A DNA stretch of 64,000 nucleotides from Salminus brasiliensis (GCF_030463535.1 NC_132879.1:38181425-38245424); one strand, 5' to 3'; shown: positions 34,726 to 48,320, counted from the stretch's first letter. Notes: generated by a model from the sequence alone, not told the origin. Numbers and translations are program-made.

Positions 34726-36337
34726 TACCATGGATTTAATTCACATCAGAGGTTTAAAAGTAATTGGACAAACTATCACAAACTATCACATAATTAAAAT
34801 ATGTGGATTATTTTTAATACTTGGAAGCAAATCCTTTGCAGTGAATAGCTTCTTCCCTTGAGATACTGGGAAATACTTGTGTGTGTTAATATGTATGTAT
34901 GTGTGTATGAATAAACAATCTTATTGCGCAATAGACATTTAGTCTATTGCATTCAAAGGTATAAACAGATGGTCACTGACAAAATGTATAGAAATATCAA
35001 ATAAAGGGCAAAGTACGACTCTCAGAGCTCAGGGAACTTATACATCTAAACAGACCTTCAAATGCTCTTGAGGCTCTTAAGCCCATGATAATTGAAAAGA
35101 AAGTGAAAAATATCCATTAGTTTGACTGGCTGTGTGTCTTTCAATGAGATGCAGTAAAGAGAGTGAGACAGAATGCAAGGCCAATTATGTGGCTTATCTT
35201 CACTGACTGTCATCGGGATTGGATCATTTTGTAACTTGGCTCAAACTTGCACTTAGAATGTTAACTATGTTCATAATAATGGAAAGTTACGTTTTTTGCC
35301 AGCCAGTTCATACTGGGTGCTCCCCTAATCACAGACAGCTGGAGCTTCTAATGAAAGGAGCTCCCAGCAGCTTAAACGCTGAGCTCTCACCAGCATGAGA
35401 GGGAGGATGTTAGCCTCCATTACAGTGGAGCTTTGTGTTCACAAAAACTGTGTTGTTCAGTGCATGTATGTGAAAATAAGCATGTTTGGTTGGACTTGCA
35501 ATGGTGAGAGTGTGCGTATGGGCGTGTCTCTGAGCCTGGTACGGTCCTCCACTCATGTGACTTGGCCTCTTACTGGGCTGAAAGAAATGTTCTGTTATTG
35601 TCATTAAAAAATCCAATTCAAATCTGCTGTGAGAGTTGACAAAATGACTGTTTCTTATCCGGCTATATGGAAGGTGGATTAATAATGGCAATGATTTTTA
35701 TTTGTTTACATTGGCTGTATTTTTTCACACTTAATAGAGTGACAGCATAATAAGCAGCTGCCTTGTTGATGTTTGTTTTCAATAATTGCATGTGTGTCAG
35801 AAAACTGACAGGCAGTCTTGTTTTATCCACTACATTTACACTGGATTTGAGCACATGATCACTGTCCATGGTACCAGAGCACAAACACTAATGGATGTGC
35901 TATGACTGCTGGGCTGTGGAGGACCAAAGGGTATCACTAGTAGCTATCTCAGAGAATGAACTCTGCCAATTAAACACACTGAAACACACAATACTCATAG
36001 CCCATACAACAGGCAGGGTTCAACACTCTAGCAGGCAGAAGCATTGCTGGTAAATCAGTACTCAAAAATCAGGAGCAAGGGGAAGAAGAAAAAAAAAAAC
36101 AGAACTAGCAAAAGCAGAAAGCTTGTCTCGGAACTTAGAAGTTTAATTAGGACAGAAACATTGCAACTGGCATGGCTAAACAAAGGACAGGCTTAATGAG
36201 GCCAGGGGATTAGCTGCAAGAATGAGTGTACAGAGAGGGAGGGGCCAACAAATTTTTGGGATTATTCAATCATAAATGGGAGAGCCCAAAATGGACATAT
36301 TAAAACAGGCACAGCCAGTTTTCTCTCTCACTCTCCC

Positions 36338-36342
<5 letters not shown>
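34726..36342. other. No gene or element recognised
   Basis: AT-rich sequence with a poly-A patch near 36090-36100. Open frames at 35395-35691 on both strands overlap and have no domain. Confidence 0.4.

Positions 36343-36396
<54 letters not shown>
36343..36396. repeat. (TA)n microsatellite
   Basis: Uninterrupted TA dinucleotides for about 54 bp, just left of a Tc1-like element. Confidence 0.95.
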
Positions 36397-36401
<5 letters not shown>

Positions 36402-36409
36402 CACACAGA

Positions 36410-37550
36410 GACTGGCTTGAAAAAGTATTCATACCCCCTTTTACTTTTTCAAACACAAACATGAATGTATTTTATTGAGATTTTAAGCGATAGATCAACA
36501 AAAAGTAGCACATAAGTAGCATATAATAAGTGGAATAAAAATGATACATGGTTAGGTTATAAAAACATATCCCAAGCTTTGATCATCTCAAGAATCACTA
36601 TTCAATCCATTATTCAAAAATGGAAAAAGTATTCTACAACTCAAAAACCTACCAAGACATGGCCGGCCCACCCAAACTGACAGATCGAGCAAGGAGAGCA
36701 CTGGTCAGAGAAGCAGCCAAGAGGCCCATGGTCACTCTGGAGGAGCTGCAGAAGTCCACAGCTCAGATGGGAGAATCTGTCCACAGGACAACTGTAAGTC
36801 GTGACCACCATAAATCTGGCCTCCATGGAAGAGTGACAAGAAGAAAACCATTGTTGAAAGAAAGGCAGAAGAAGTGCCGTTTAGGGGATGAGTGGAAGAA
36901 GGTGCTGTGGTCAGATGAGACCTAAGGTAAACTTTTTGGCCTAAATGCAAAGTGCTATGTGTGGGGTGGAAAAGTAACACTGGCCATCACCCTGAACAAA
37001 CCATCCAGCATCATTCTGTGGGGATGCTTTTTTTCAGCAGGGACAGGAAAGCTGGTCAGGGAAGACGGATAGAGCTAAATACAGGGCAATCCTGGAAAAA
37101 AACGTTTTGGAGGCTGCAAAAGACTTGAGACTGGGAAGGAGATCCAGCAAGACAATGAACCTAAACATACAGCCAGAGCTACAGTGGAATGGTTTAGATC
37201 AAAGAATAATCATGTGTTAGAATGGACCTAGTCAAAGTCCTGACCTACATCCCATTGAGCATCTGTGGCAAGACATAAAAATTGCTGTTCACAGACACTC
37301 TCCATTCAACCTGGCTGAGCTTGAGCTATTTTGCAAAGAAGAATAGGCAAAAATCTCAGTCTCTAGATGCGCAAAGCTGGTAGACAAAGACTTGCAGCTG
37401 TAATTGCAGCCAAAAGTGGCTGTACAAAGAATCGGCTGGATGAGCTGAATACTTTTGCACATCACACCCTTGAGATTTATATTTGATTCAAATTTTGAAA
37501 ACCATGTATCATTTTCATTCCACTTCACAATCATGTGCAATTCACAATTA
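36410..37550 (+). mobile_element. Tc1-like transposon, plus strand, disrupted
   Basis: The left end contains CTTGAAAAAGTATTCATACC and the right part GAATACTTTTGCACATCAC, matching sub-terminal repeats of fish Tc1 elements. Plus-strand segments follow family order. TDRARRALVREAAKRPMVTL (from 36679) lies in the DNA-binding region, WSDET near 36908 is the first catalytic region and is followed by a stop. NPSSIILWGC lies near 37000, DNEPKHT near 37154 has Glu in place of the usual second Asp-Pro context, and SPDLHPIEHLWQ lies near 37238. The copy is inactive. Confidence 0.85.
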
Positions 37551-37624
37551 TTCCAGACAAGTTGATGAAGTTAAGTACACCAATTTTCTGATTTTCAAAG
37601 ATCGATTTAAACTGTAAGATTTAA

Positions 37625-37915
37625 AATAAAGATTAATAAAGGAATAAAGGCTCTGAGTGGACCAGTGGACTTGGGTTCTCCCACTATGATTCGAGGTGCT
37701 GGTTCGAGTGGATCATACTGCTTGTCATCAGTATTCAGAGTCTGAAAGAGCACAATTGGCCTGGCTCTTTTAGGGGTGGATCGATGTTTCTTACTACATT
37801 ATGTTGGTCAGCAAAGGTGTCTGTTGGCTGTTGTAACATAGCTAGGGAGCCATGCTTTCCTCTAAGCGACTGGCTACCTAACAATGTTGCATCAGTGGCT
37901 GTTCAAATTCACACT
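37625..37915 (+). mobile_element. SINE-like copy, diverged
   Basis: GGTTCGAGTGGATCATACTGCTTG resembles the B-box region and following body of the SINE at 51895-52215, and GAGCACAATTGGCCTGGCTCTTTT is a typical body phrase of the same family. The remainder (AGGGAGCCATGCTTTCCTC...GACTGGCTACCTAACAATGTTGCATCA) also aligns with it. Ends are not defined. Confidence 0.6.
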
Positions 37916-38439
37916 TCAAGCTCAAGAAACCATTCTACCATTCCATTCCATCAACACTATCTACCAACAGGACTGGCTGGAAATGCATCCAATGTTTCCA
38001 CCAGACTTACCATATTTCTTTTCCTTCATCTGACCATCATGCAACAGACATGTCGCATACCTTCCCTAACACACAAATAGGCTTCCAGTACAACACTGAA
38101 GTCGTCAGGTACTCCTGCCTAAACACCTCTGCCTCCATATCCTAGTTCCTTCCAGGGTTAATCATTTTGGGAGGAGGACCACACTCTAAACTCCACCATC
38201 CTCCAAAAATGAGCTAGCCTAGGTTTGCAGGCTGCTTAGAATCATTGATGGCATTTCAACAATGTTCTTTATTGTGAAAAAGGTGCTGTGGGACAAAATG
38301 ATATGCATTATGTTTCATGTACCCTTTTGTGAGACCCTGTCTGGTAAAGAACTCAGGCCTTGACCATGAAGCTTTAAGATGTAGACAAAATATTTCCTAG
38401 TATTTTTAGATGTAAATGGCAGAAGCTTGTGACTAACCC
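37916..38439. other. No recognised feature
   Basis: No gene or element recognised. Confidence 0.35.
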
Positions 38440-38755
38440 TACAATACTGATGCTATCAAGGCAGGTGGCCGGCACAGTAGCAGGGCTAACACCACAGTAA
38501 CAACGCTAACACTGTGGTAGTGATGAAGAGAAAGTCCGGTGGCTGGCGTTATGCTGATGCTAATGCTGTGATAGTGGTGCAAACGTCACAATAGCGACAG
38601 TAGCACTGCAATAGTGATGCTCATTCTGCAGTAGCAATGCTGGGCAAGACCACTGGTTGCCACGCTAACGCCATGGTAGTGACAATAATATCACAATTGC
38701 TATGCTAAAGCTGTAGTGGTGATGCAAACACTGTGGTAGCAATGCGGACTTTTAC
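38440..38755 (-). repeat. Minisatellite, CAGTAGCAATGC type
   Basis: Short imperfect units of roughly 18-21 bp with phrases such as GTGGTAGTGATGC, GCTAACACTGTGG and GCAGTAGCAATGC. The phrase AGCAATGCTGGGCAAG is the reverse complement of CTTGCCCAGCATTGCT in the array at 49845-50245, so the two arrays are one family in opposite orientation. Confidence 0.75.
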
Positions 38756-40414
38756 ACATACATCAGACATATCTTTGCATCACATCCTTTTACAGTAATA
38801 TCTTCAGTAGATACAATCAGGAGATACAATTTTAGCCTAAATGTACTCTTTGGAAGCACAAAGCCTTGTGGAAAAATGTCCTTAGACCATCCAGAACATC
38901 AAGAAATCCCACTCAGCACTATGATGTTGAAAAAACGTCCATGCTGTTTGTAGAAACTATGTCCCATTTTGGTAGAAAATGAAAAAAATCATTTTCACGT
39001 AAAAAAAGACATTCCCCTATGCCTATATTTGGTTGCAAATGAAAGTTGAAAAGGCATTTTTTTCAGGTTGTTTTAGTAACTTGATTTCAACCGAATTACA
39101 AACAAGAGTTTCTATACTGTATTCATAACATCTCTAAAAACTGACAAAATGTACCCATAATACTAATTATTTTTAGTAAGACAGTTTATGCATTTCAATA
39201 AGACAAAAAAACAAAACAAAAAACGAAACAGTTCAATTGTACATATCCCACTTTTGACAGCAGCAGCATTGACATTTTAATCAACCATTATTTAATCTTG
39301 ATTTAAGCCCTGATTTAATGAACCAAGTAGTGATTGTTATGACTTTGTACACATCTATTTGCTTAAGTCAAAGAATGTGTGGCTGTTTCTGCAGACTGAA
39401 CATTGGCTTATAGCCAATTTATCGCGATGTGCTAAGTGCTAAAGATAGTGCTAAAGAAACATGAATAAACTTACCAAAAAAAACAAACATGTGTTAAACC
39501 CAATTTAGACCCAATTTAAACTTAATCTGAATGAGGTCACATTTAATCTAAATGGTCACATTAAGACATCATTTAGACCTAGATCGCATTCAAATAGTCA
39601 CATTTAGACATGAGATTTAGCCTCCAAAACAGCGTCCATTTGACATCATGTGCTGGGTGGATAGGTTTTTGTTAGCGGCTAATGCTAGCATGAAACTTGC
39701 CTGTCGATTACAATGTGCTACCTGAGCAGCTTCAGCTGGGTTTCTAGTGTAAAGTGTGTTTTGTCCAACTAAAACTCATAAAATGCTTAGTGGAACTTTG
39801 GCCACTGCCATTTTAGAGTAATTCTGAATGTAATATGATATGAAATCATAAATTCATGATTGTAATCAGGTAGACAACATAATTCTTGATACCAAACTTT
39901 ATTGTTCTTGGAACAGCCGCTTTATATACGCTTCTTTATCTTCCACTGGTCTGCATTCTGATAGGTTGCCAAGGTTACGCACATTGCAACAGAAATCATT
40001 AAATGATGTTTCAACAAAAACAAACAAACAAACAAACAAAATAAACCCCACAATCTCAACAGAAGACGTCTTAATATGTAGAAAAAAAAAAAAAAAAAAA
40101 AAAAAAAAATAATGAGAGAAATAAGCAAATTGGCCACCATCAAGCCTTAACTATGAGCTAGAGGTGTAACAGTTTAGCAAGTCTAACAGTTTAGCAGTAG
40201 AACTGCATACTTTGGAGCAATGGATCTCCATCATGAAATGAATACAGTCATTTTCACACAGCTTGGGTAAGTCTACAGAGCTAAAACATCTATAATACAC
40301 ACAACTGTACTTCAATGTTACACACTACATAAAGAACTAAACAATAGTTAGTCTTGTAAGTTCAATATACATGAAAATATGTCAATGGCTGAGATATGAA
40401 CAACTGAATTTTAA
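38756..40414. other. No gene recognised; poly-A run at 40080-40109
   Basis: AT-rich sequence with a (CAAA)n patch near 40017-40040 and a poly-A run of about 30 bases at 40080-40109. No domain-bearing open frame. Confidence 0.4.
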
Positions 40415-41836
40415 GCACATACTATAATATTTGCATAAGAAGGCATAGTATGTAGATTATACAGAATTAAGCATTGTTTTGCTTACATGAACAGAATAAA
40501 CAATTTGCAATGTTAACTAGACCTATATTTTGATTTTGAGAACAGAACAGACTAGAATACCTTTAAAACTACCACAGAAATGTTGTAATATCTGCAACTA
40601 GTTAGAAACATCTTCACTACAACATTTCACCTTGTCTTGGGTAGCTGAGATATATCAGAGCCATCAGCAAGGTACAAGCCCTTGATATATCCAACCCCTT
40701 AAGGGCTTCTGTCCCCTCACAATAGTCGCATTGGCTGGACCTCATGTACTGGTATCTTTACTGACAACAGCTGTGTCCAATTTTCAGTGCTACTTAATTC
40801 TACAATGCACTGCAATATAAAGTGTACAAACGATGTACACTGAACGGACATGGAATGTCCATAACCCATTGCATGGTTTGGTTTTAAGATTTGTGTGCAG
40901 CTTCTCTGAAGAATAGCGATGTTCAGTTTATGGACCAGTGTTTCCAGATTGGGTGGTTTCCCACCAATTGGGCGGCTTTTGCCATCTTTTAATGCATGCA
41001 AATTTAATTACATGTATTGACTTTTCTGATTACATTACTGAGAAAGGCCACAGACTGTTTAATAGGTTGTAGGTATGTCTAACAACACTTAATTTAGCTT
41101 CAAAATACATTGTCCAAAACGACAAAAGTGGAAAAATTTAGACAGTTAGAGGTAGCATTCTAGAAAATGTCTCAGAAAAAGAATATTCTGGGGAACAGCA
41201 TCAAGAAATCTATACATATGCTCTGAAATGTTACTATCTAAAAAATCAAAAATAGTCTCTGTAGTAGGAACTTGAAGCAAAATTGGAACTGACTGTGGGG
41301 TAACCTTTTTATCTGCCCACTTATATGGGGAATCTATGATTAATTTGTTTAGTTCTTCAAGAGTGAAATACTTTAGGCTTTAGGGCACAACGCTACCTCC
41401 AACGCTACAATACCACTGTAAAAAAAACAAAAACAAAAAAAAAACTTTTTTTTTAAAAGTCATGTTACAAATCAGGTGGGTTGTCAGATAAATCATCACT
41501 AGCTGTAGCTGTAGCTAGACACACTTATAGGTACCTGTGCAGTCGGAACATGCACTCTGTGGCCTGTTGTTGCTGTTATAACTTCGCTTACTTGGAACTG
41601 TGACCTTTCTCCTAGACTGAAATAGCAGAAATGTGAAGTAGAGAAGGTTGTCTGCAAAACAAAACATAGTACCTTTTCCCTGTCTGCCTAATGAAAGTAA
41701 TGATAATAATATCAATATTTTATATTGTATGGAGTCTTTACATTGCTTTTATTTACTAATGCTCTAAATCATATGACTTCTGGTTTGACAGTGTCCATCG
41801 ACAGGCTAGGACACTTTGTCAATTGCAATTTTGTCT
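40415..41836. repeat. Tandem duplication, copy 1 (1422 bp)
   Basis: The 1422 bases starting at GCACATACTATAATATTTGC reappear immediately afterwards. I could find no difference between copies when comparing by eye, and the short open frames in each translate identically (for example 40717-41001 and 42139-42423). No coding domain or transposon signature was seen in the unit. Confidence 0.93.
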
Positions 41837-43258
41837 GCACATACTATAATATTTGCATAAGAAGGCATAGTATGTAGATTATACAGAATTAAGCATTGTT
41901 TTGCTTACATGAACAGAATAAACAATTTGCAATGTTAACTAGACCTATATTTTGATTTTGAGAACAGAACAGACTAGAATACCTTTAAAACTACCACAGA
42001 AATGTTGTAATATCTGCAACTAGTTAGAAACATCTTCACTACAACATTTCACCTTGTCTTGGGTAGCTGAGATATATCAGAGCCATCAGCAAGGTACAAG
42101 CCCTTGATATATCCAACCCCTTAAGGGCTTCTGTCCCCTCACAATAGTCGCATTGGCTGGACCTCATGTACTGGTATCTTTACTGACAACAGCTGTGTCC
42201 AATTTTCAGTGCTACTTAATTCTACAATGCACTGCAATATAAAGTGTACAAACGATGTACACTGAACGGACATGGAATGTCCATAACCCATTGCATGGTT
42301 TGGTTTTAAGATTTGTGTGCAGCTTCTCTGAAGAATAGCGATGTTCAGTTTATGGACCAGTGTTTCCAGATTGGGTGGTTTCCCACCAATTGGGCGGCTT
42401 TTGCCATCTTTTAATGCATGCAAATTTAATTACATGTATTGACTTTTCTGATTACATTACTGAGAAAGGCCACAGACTGTTTAATAGGTTGTAGGTATGT
42501 CTAACAACACTTAATTTAGCTTCAAAATACATTGTCCAAAACGACAAAAGTGGAAAAATTTAGACAGTTAGAGGTAGCATTCTAGAAAATGTCTCAGAAA
42601 AAGAATATTCTGGGGAACAGCATCAAGAAATCTATACATATGCTCTGAAATGTTACTATCTAAAAAATCAAAAATAGTCTCTGTAGTAGGAACTTGAAGC
42701 AAAATTGGAACTGACTGTGGGGTAACCTTTTTATCTGCCCACTTATATGGGGAATCTATGATTAATTTGTTTAGTTCTTCAAGAGTGAAATACTTTAGGC
42801 TTTAGGGCACAACGCTACCTCCAACGCTACAATACCACTGTAAAAAAAACAAAAACAAAAAAAAAACTTTTTTTTTAAAAGTCATGTTACAAATCAGGTG
42901 GGTTGTCAGATAAATCATCACTAGCTGTAGCTGTAGCTAGACACACTTATAGGTACCTGTGCAGTCGGAACATGCACTCTGTGGCCTGTTGTTGCTGTTA
43001 TAACTTCGCTTACTTGGAACTGTGACCTTTCTCCTAGACTGAAATAGCAGAAATGTGAAGTAGAGAAGGTTGTCTGCAAAACAAAACATAGTACCTTTTC
43101 CCTGTCTGCCTAATGAAAGTAATGATAATAATATCAATATTTTATATTGTATGGAGTCTTTACATTGCTTTTATTTACTAATGCTCTAAATCATATGACT
43201 TCTGGTTTGACAGTGTCCATCGACAGGCTAGGACACTTTGTCAATTGCAATTTTGTCT
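41837..43258. repeat. Tandem duplication, copy 2 (1422 bp)
   Basis: Second copy of the unit at 40415-41836, joined head to tail. The junction and the outer end share only the dinucleotide GC, so this is an event with very short microhomology or an assembly artefact. Confidence 0.93.
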
Positions 43259-46190
43259 GCTGGGGATTCATATAGACAGGGGCAGGGGTGTTTATAAGAC
43301 CCTAAATAGCAGCCTATGTGAGAGAAAAGGGTTATGTTTAAAAACATTAAAACCATTTGGATGGTTATGTGGCCTCAATATACTCTAAACACCTCCTGAA
43401 ATTCTGAAATCTGAGTCTGAAATTACCTCTAAATTCTGAGAGACCAAAAGGGGGGAGGTTGAATATTATTCAATATTCAAAAACTTTTCACCAATCTACA
43501 CGATAAATGATAAATGAAAGTTCATGTGAATTGTAGATGGTGACTGTCCTACTGACCAGACTGCCCAGCTCTTTTGTTACCTCCTGCCCCCAACTGCAAC
43601 CGGCTACTCCTGCTGACCACCAAGACGAGGCGCTGTTCATCTCGCACAGCCTAATCACCGGAGCATGGGTGAGTGTCAATCTCTCCACTCAACCACTACT
43701 CACAAACAGACAGTGCCAAGATAAAAGTCCCTAATACAAACAATGCAGTAATACAAAATATATTCAAATTCAAGCTAAAATTACTGCCTCACTGACAATG
43801 CAAAGTGGCCCTACAGCTTTTCCATATAACGATGCCCCCAATGGTTATTCAGTAGCTGACATTGTAAATAAGTAAGCACCCTTATGAGAGTGCAAGGAAG
43901 ATGGTTTTGGCATACCCAAAATCACTCTTGATGAACTTGATTGGCACTGGTTATTGTTCTGGCTTAAAACAGATGGCCAATAAAGTTGACCTTGACAGGA
44001 GAATGAAATATGATTTTAAAAGACTGAATTCACCACAAAGGCAGTGCACAGATATCTATGGATGCTATGGTCTAATTTTTCCAATGAAGATGCTATAAGC
44101 TATAAGAAGAAAGGGCAGTGAAAAAAAATGATGGCGGTCAAGTTGGGGCCTGGAAGACCAAGGTTATGTCCACAGTAATACATTTTAGTTTTAAATGCAT
44201 CACTTTTGTTTCATTCATGCCTGGCGCCAACTTTATTTTGACTGCTGAAAGCACTTTAGTTAGAAAACTTTGGGACTGCATTTTTGTGTGGATGGGCAGA
44301 CTGAAGACTTTTAGAAATGTTTCCATCACGCAAGTTTTTTTTCTGGATGATTTGGCACAGACTAACAGTTCTAAATGCATCATGGATAATGAATTACAAG
44401 CTTTGCTGACTTTGTTGTCTTTGATATTAGATGTTGTGCAAGATGCATGCTATTATTCAAGTGATTAAAGGAAGAAAGCTAAACATTTGTTATTACATAA
44501 CTATGATGTGATGTGTATGACTTCTTTGTAAAAACAGACGTTAAAAGCTGATGGAGAAATTGTTGCAATATAAATTAAAGCTAAATGCTATGGTTAATTG
44601 CATACAAATACATATTTCTACAGTGTAAATTTATTATTTGTCATTTTGTTTTTCCTTTAAAGAAATGCTCACGTATCACCATCACCAAACCCTTTACAGT
44701 ATTCACAAAGTAAAAGCTTACCTTATTTGGTCACCAATGGATTCTTCTGATGAGATGGGGGTCTGGGAGAGGCCAAAGTGGGATCAATCTGATCTCTGAA
44801 GTTAATGATTGGTGATCCGCAGACCTCCAAGCCACCATTCAAAGAAAAACCTTAAAGTGATGGAAACATGTATGGATTTGAAGAGTGTCCAAGTTGGTGT
44901 CACACTTGATTCTTAATCATGATGTCTCTCTATTTGGAATGACAGTATCCCAATAACCAGATACAAAAAGGTTAGATCAAGTCCTTATGATGCTTTCAGT
45001 GTTCCATACAGCTCTAAAAACTAGGCCAATGCTTTAAGCATGATTTTCCAATTGAGATCAAATGTGGCAGGTTTGGCATCTTTCACAGATAGCGCTTTGA
45101 CACTCTATGACAAAGAACAGAGGCATGTTCTGTGTAGAGGATTTGTTCACTTATAATTAGGAAATCAACAAAAAATATGGGTGCCAAAACTATTGCCTAT
45201 GACTGTTCTAATCTAATGTGTATTCAGTAAGATTCCTCAGGCTTGCACCTGCAACTTTATTGACAGGTACATAAAAAAAGTCTAAGGCGGAGGTCAAATA
45301 CACCATTACTATAATTATTCTGTTATTTATGGAATATTATGTTATTATAGTGACTTATTACTTTGTGTGCGCTCTGGCTTCTGTAGCAGAAATGCCTTGC
45401 ACACGGCTAACCATGAGTCCAAAATCATACAGTTCCCAAACAACCAGCTTAATTGGCCACTCCTAGATAACTACAAAGTGTCTGCCGACTGTCAGGAATT
45501 AACACCTGTTATAGTAAATCTGCTCTAACTCAGATCTCAACTGTTGCTGTTTTTCTGAAACTGAAAGTCCTGAACATAACACGGTTTATTTCCTTCTCCT
45601 GTAAAGTTAATGGTTTGGAGATGTGGGTTGTTACAATATAAAGAGGTTTAAAGTTAAATGTAAATGAAAGTAATACGTACAGTGCCCAGTTTATACAGGC
45701 CATATATAAAACATAACCTAATTTTAAAAACAGCCTGTTTGTAGATCACTGTTTCTCCAATGTCACAAGACTCAACTGATTTACATATGCCCGCCTATTC
45801 AGCCTACCACAGTTTAGCTCTGTCATTCCATATTTAAATGATCAGGAGTGTTTCAGTTTTTAGTGTTTTTAAATGAGGCACAATACAAGACAACTAATCA
45901 GAATGGAGCTCCTTCATCTTATGTCTGTCTTAAAGAAACAGAATCATCCTGTTTAATTCTAACCCTGCTGGTACGCCACAAATGATAACATTGCTCAGGG
46001 TTGCCTATGACATAACATTTTACATCATTTGAAAACACAATTTAACCAATAAACTGGTACATGTTAGTTTACTCTAAATCTGCCGATAATATATACGCAG
46101 CAATTTCCTCTAAAAAAGGCATTATTCCACTATGGATACGAGAAAGATTGTCTAGCGGCAAGTTCAGATTGGTGTACTTAGTAGTCCTAA
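43259..46190. other. No confident gene; possible old DNA transposon around 43.9-45.2 kb
   Basis: The phrase GTGCCAAAACTATTGCC near 45181 resembles the end of some Tc1-like elements. A 116-codon open frame at 44118-44468 has no recognisable domain and has an open frame on the opposite strand. I do not call a gene here. Confidence 0.35.
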
Positions 46191-46199
46191 CATGGCATG

Positions 46200-46400
46200 T
46201 TCGACTCCCGAGTACATTTACAGGGGGTTTATCAGACGCTCTTATTCTGAGCGACTTACAAAGTGCTTTGCTGTTTACTCCTTAAAAAATATCCTTAGCT
46301 AGTTTTGTATAGACAAGGATTCAAAAGTACTCTTGGAAGAGATGGGTCTTCAGTCGAGGTTCGAGTACAAACTCCAGAGGACAAGAGGACGCTGTATGGT
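46200..46400 (-). mobile_element. LINE 3' fragment, minus strand
   Basis: On the minus strand EPRLKTHLFQEYF (from about 46370) is the conserved C-terminus of L2/CR1-type LINE polyproteins, matching RRLKTHLFREYLG at 61430-61470. TCAGACGCTCTTATTCTGAG near 46230 is the reverse complement of the LINE tail that follows it. Confidence 0.65.
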
Positions 46401-47549
46401 AATTTTGCAATTGGAACAGCAGCGTGGTGCATAATGCATTCTGGGATATTCGGCTGTGCCAAGTCTGGCTAGATGTGAACTTTTTAATGGAACAGTACTT
46501 GGGCTGCAACTGATGACATTTCACAAGTCCACAGGAACACAAGCACAGACAAGAACGCAGATTGCAAATTGGCGAAGCTTAGTGTATCTTAGCCCTGGTC
46601 CTGGTGGCACACTGCCCGGCACATTTTACTGCTTTCCCACCTCCCAACACACTTGAGTCAACTAATCAGCTCACTAACAAGGCCTTTCAGAGTTGCAGGG
46701 GGTGAGTTAAAGCAGCGAGTTAAAACACTGGTCTAGCTGACTTGGCAAAAACGCTGTTACCTCCATTTTACGAAAGGAACAAATATCCACTAGAAGCCAA
46801 AGTCAGTGGGGCAGTTTTGAGGGAAAGTGAGAATCTGTTTTCACAGTGTCACTGTTCATTTGTATAGAGTTGAGAAGAGCTCAACTTGATAGTTTCACTG
46901 AATTCGCCCAATTCACGTTGCTCATAGTTGCTTCTGGTTGCTGTATTGCTTTCATCTCTTGCGTCGTAAAGATAAAATAAAAAATACAATACAGTATATG
47001 TGAGATATGAGCCCTTTAATAATAATGGAATAACATGCCTGCAGTTTTAGGGGTTTTAAGCCCATGGTTTAAAATTCTGAAAGCTCAAACCTCCCCAGCG
47101 AGCACCTCTAAACTCCATGCTTATTAGTGTGCAGCAGTAGAAAGCCCAGTCATTGTCCTTGAGCATTACTTTCAACAGCATTAAAAACTGCCTCAGGTCT
47201 AATATACTCTTGACTTTGTACCGGCAAAATGCTTTTTTGTGTAGGTAAAACAAATCAGTGACCGATTTCCTCTCATTACCAGTGATGCACAGTGTAGAGA
47301 GAGGTAATAGTGAAAAATAAACAAACAAATAAGCTGGCCTGTTTGCTCTGTCTTGCCTCAGATGCGGTCCAGTATCACCACCCCCTGAATCCCGATCTAA
47401 TGCTGGACGAGGCAGTGAGACAGTGCTGCAAAGAAGCGTGATCTCTGACCTCTGAGAGATGCTGCGCAGCTCCACACTGCAAACACACACCAAGATTACA
47501 GCAGCAGCAGACTGACAAGCTCACACACACTACAGATTTAAGGTCACAC
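46401..47549. other. No recognised feature
   Basis: No exon or element recognised. A minus-strand frame of 145 codons at 47056-47493 has no domain. Confidence 0.35.
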
Positions 47550-48320
47550 AGAGACAGAGAGACAGGGAAGAGTGATGCTGAGTGCAAGAGAGACAGTCTG
47601 AGAAACGTTGAACAGAAGAGACAGAAAAAGAGAGAGAGAGAGGGGGACGTAAGAGAAACACATATGAAAGAAAGGAAAAAAAACATCAGGGTAGGACATA
47701 GATAAATAAAGAGGGAGGTGAAAGGAGAAAGAGAGGAAGATTGCAGACAGAGAGGGGACAGCGAACAAAAAGCGAGAGGAGAAAAAGAGCGAGAGATGGA
47801 GACAGCAGAGATATGAGAGAGGAGTGAGGGGTGGAAACAGAGAGAGGACAGAAACAGAGAGAGGGAGATAGAGAGGAGAGAGCAGAAAGAGAAGGAGAGA
47901 CAATGAGAGAGGCAAGGAGAGAGAGAATGAGAAATGGAAGGAAGAAAAAGTGGGAGATATAGGAGATGAGAGCAGAGAGAGAGAAAGCGCGAGAGAGAAA
48001 AAGAGAGAGAGAGAGAGAGGGAGATAGAGGAGATGAGAGAGCAGAGAGAGAGCGCAAGAGAGACAAAGAGAGGGAAGAAGAGAAAGAGGGAGAGAGGAGA
48101 TGAGAGAGCAGAAAGTGAGACAGATAATGAGAGAGGGAAGGAGAGAAAGAGGGAGATAGAGGAGGAGGAGAGAGCAGAGAGAGAGAAGAAAGGAGAAAAG
48201 AGAATGAAGAGAGAGAGAGAACGAGAGAGAGAAAAGGGAGTGTGAGAGTGAGATAGAGGAGGTAACAAGAGAAGAGTGTTCAGAAAGAGAGAGAGGGAGA
48301 GAGAGGGGCAGAAAGAGTGT
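47550..48320. repeat. Long polypurine GA-rich tract with longer internal period
   Basis: About 770 bp in which the plus strand is almost all purine, mostly GA, GAA and GGA. A longer phrase, GAGATAGAGGAGATGAGAG, recurs with variation near 47957, 48021 and 48091, with weaker copies near 47867 and 48150, so the tract is partly a degenerate minisatellite of about 60-90 bp. The long minus-strand frames (297 and 301 codons of Ser, Leu and Phe) are by-products. Confidence 0.9.

Noticed and set aside
40717..43137. Pairs of identical short open frames
   Set aside because: They are repeated only because the 1422-bp segment is duplicated; no domain in either.
44118..44468. 116-codon plus-strand open frame, opposite strand also open
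   Set aside because: No domain could be recognised, and open frames on both strands suggest composition or an old transposon rather than a gene.
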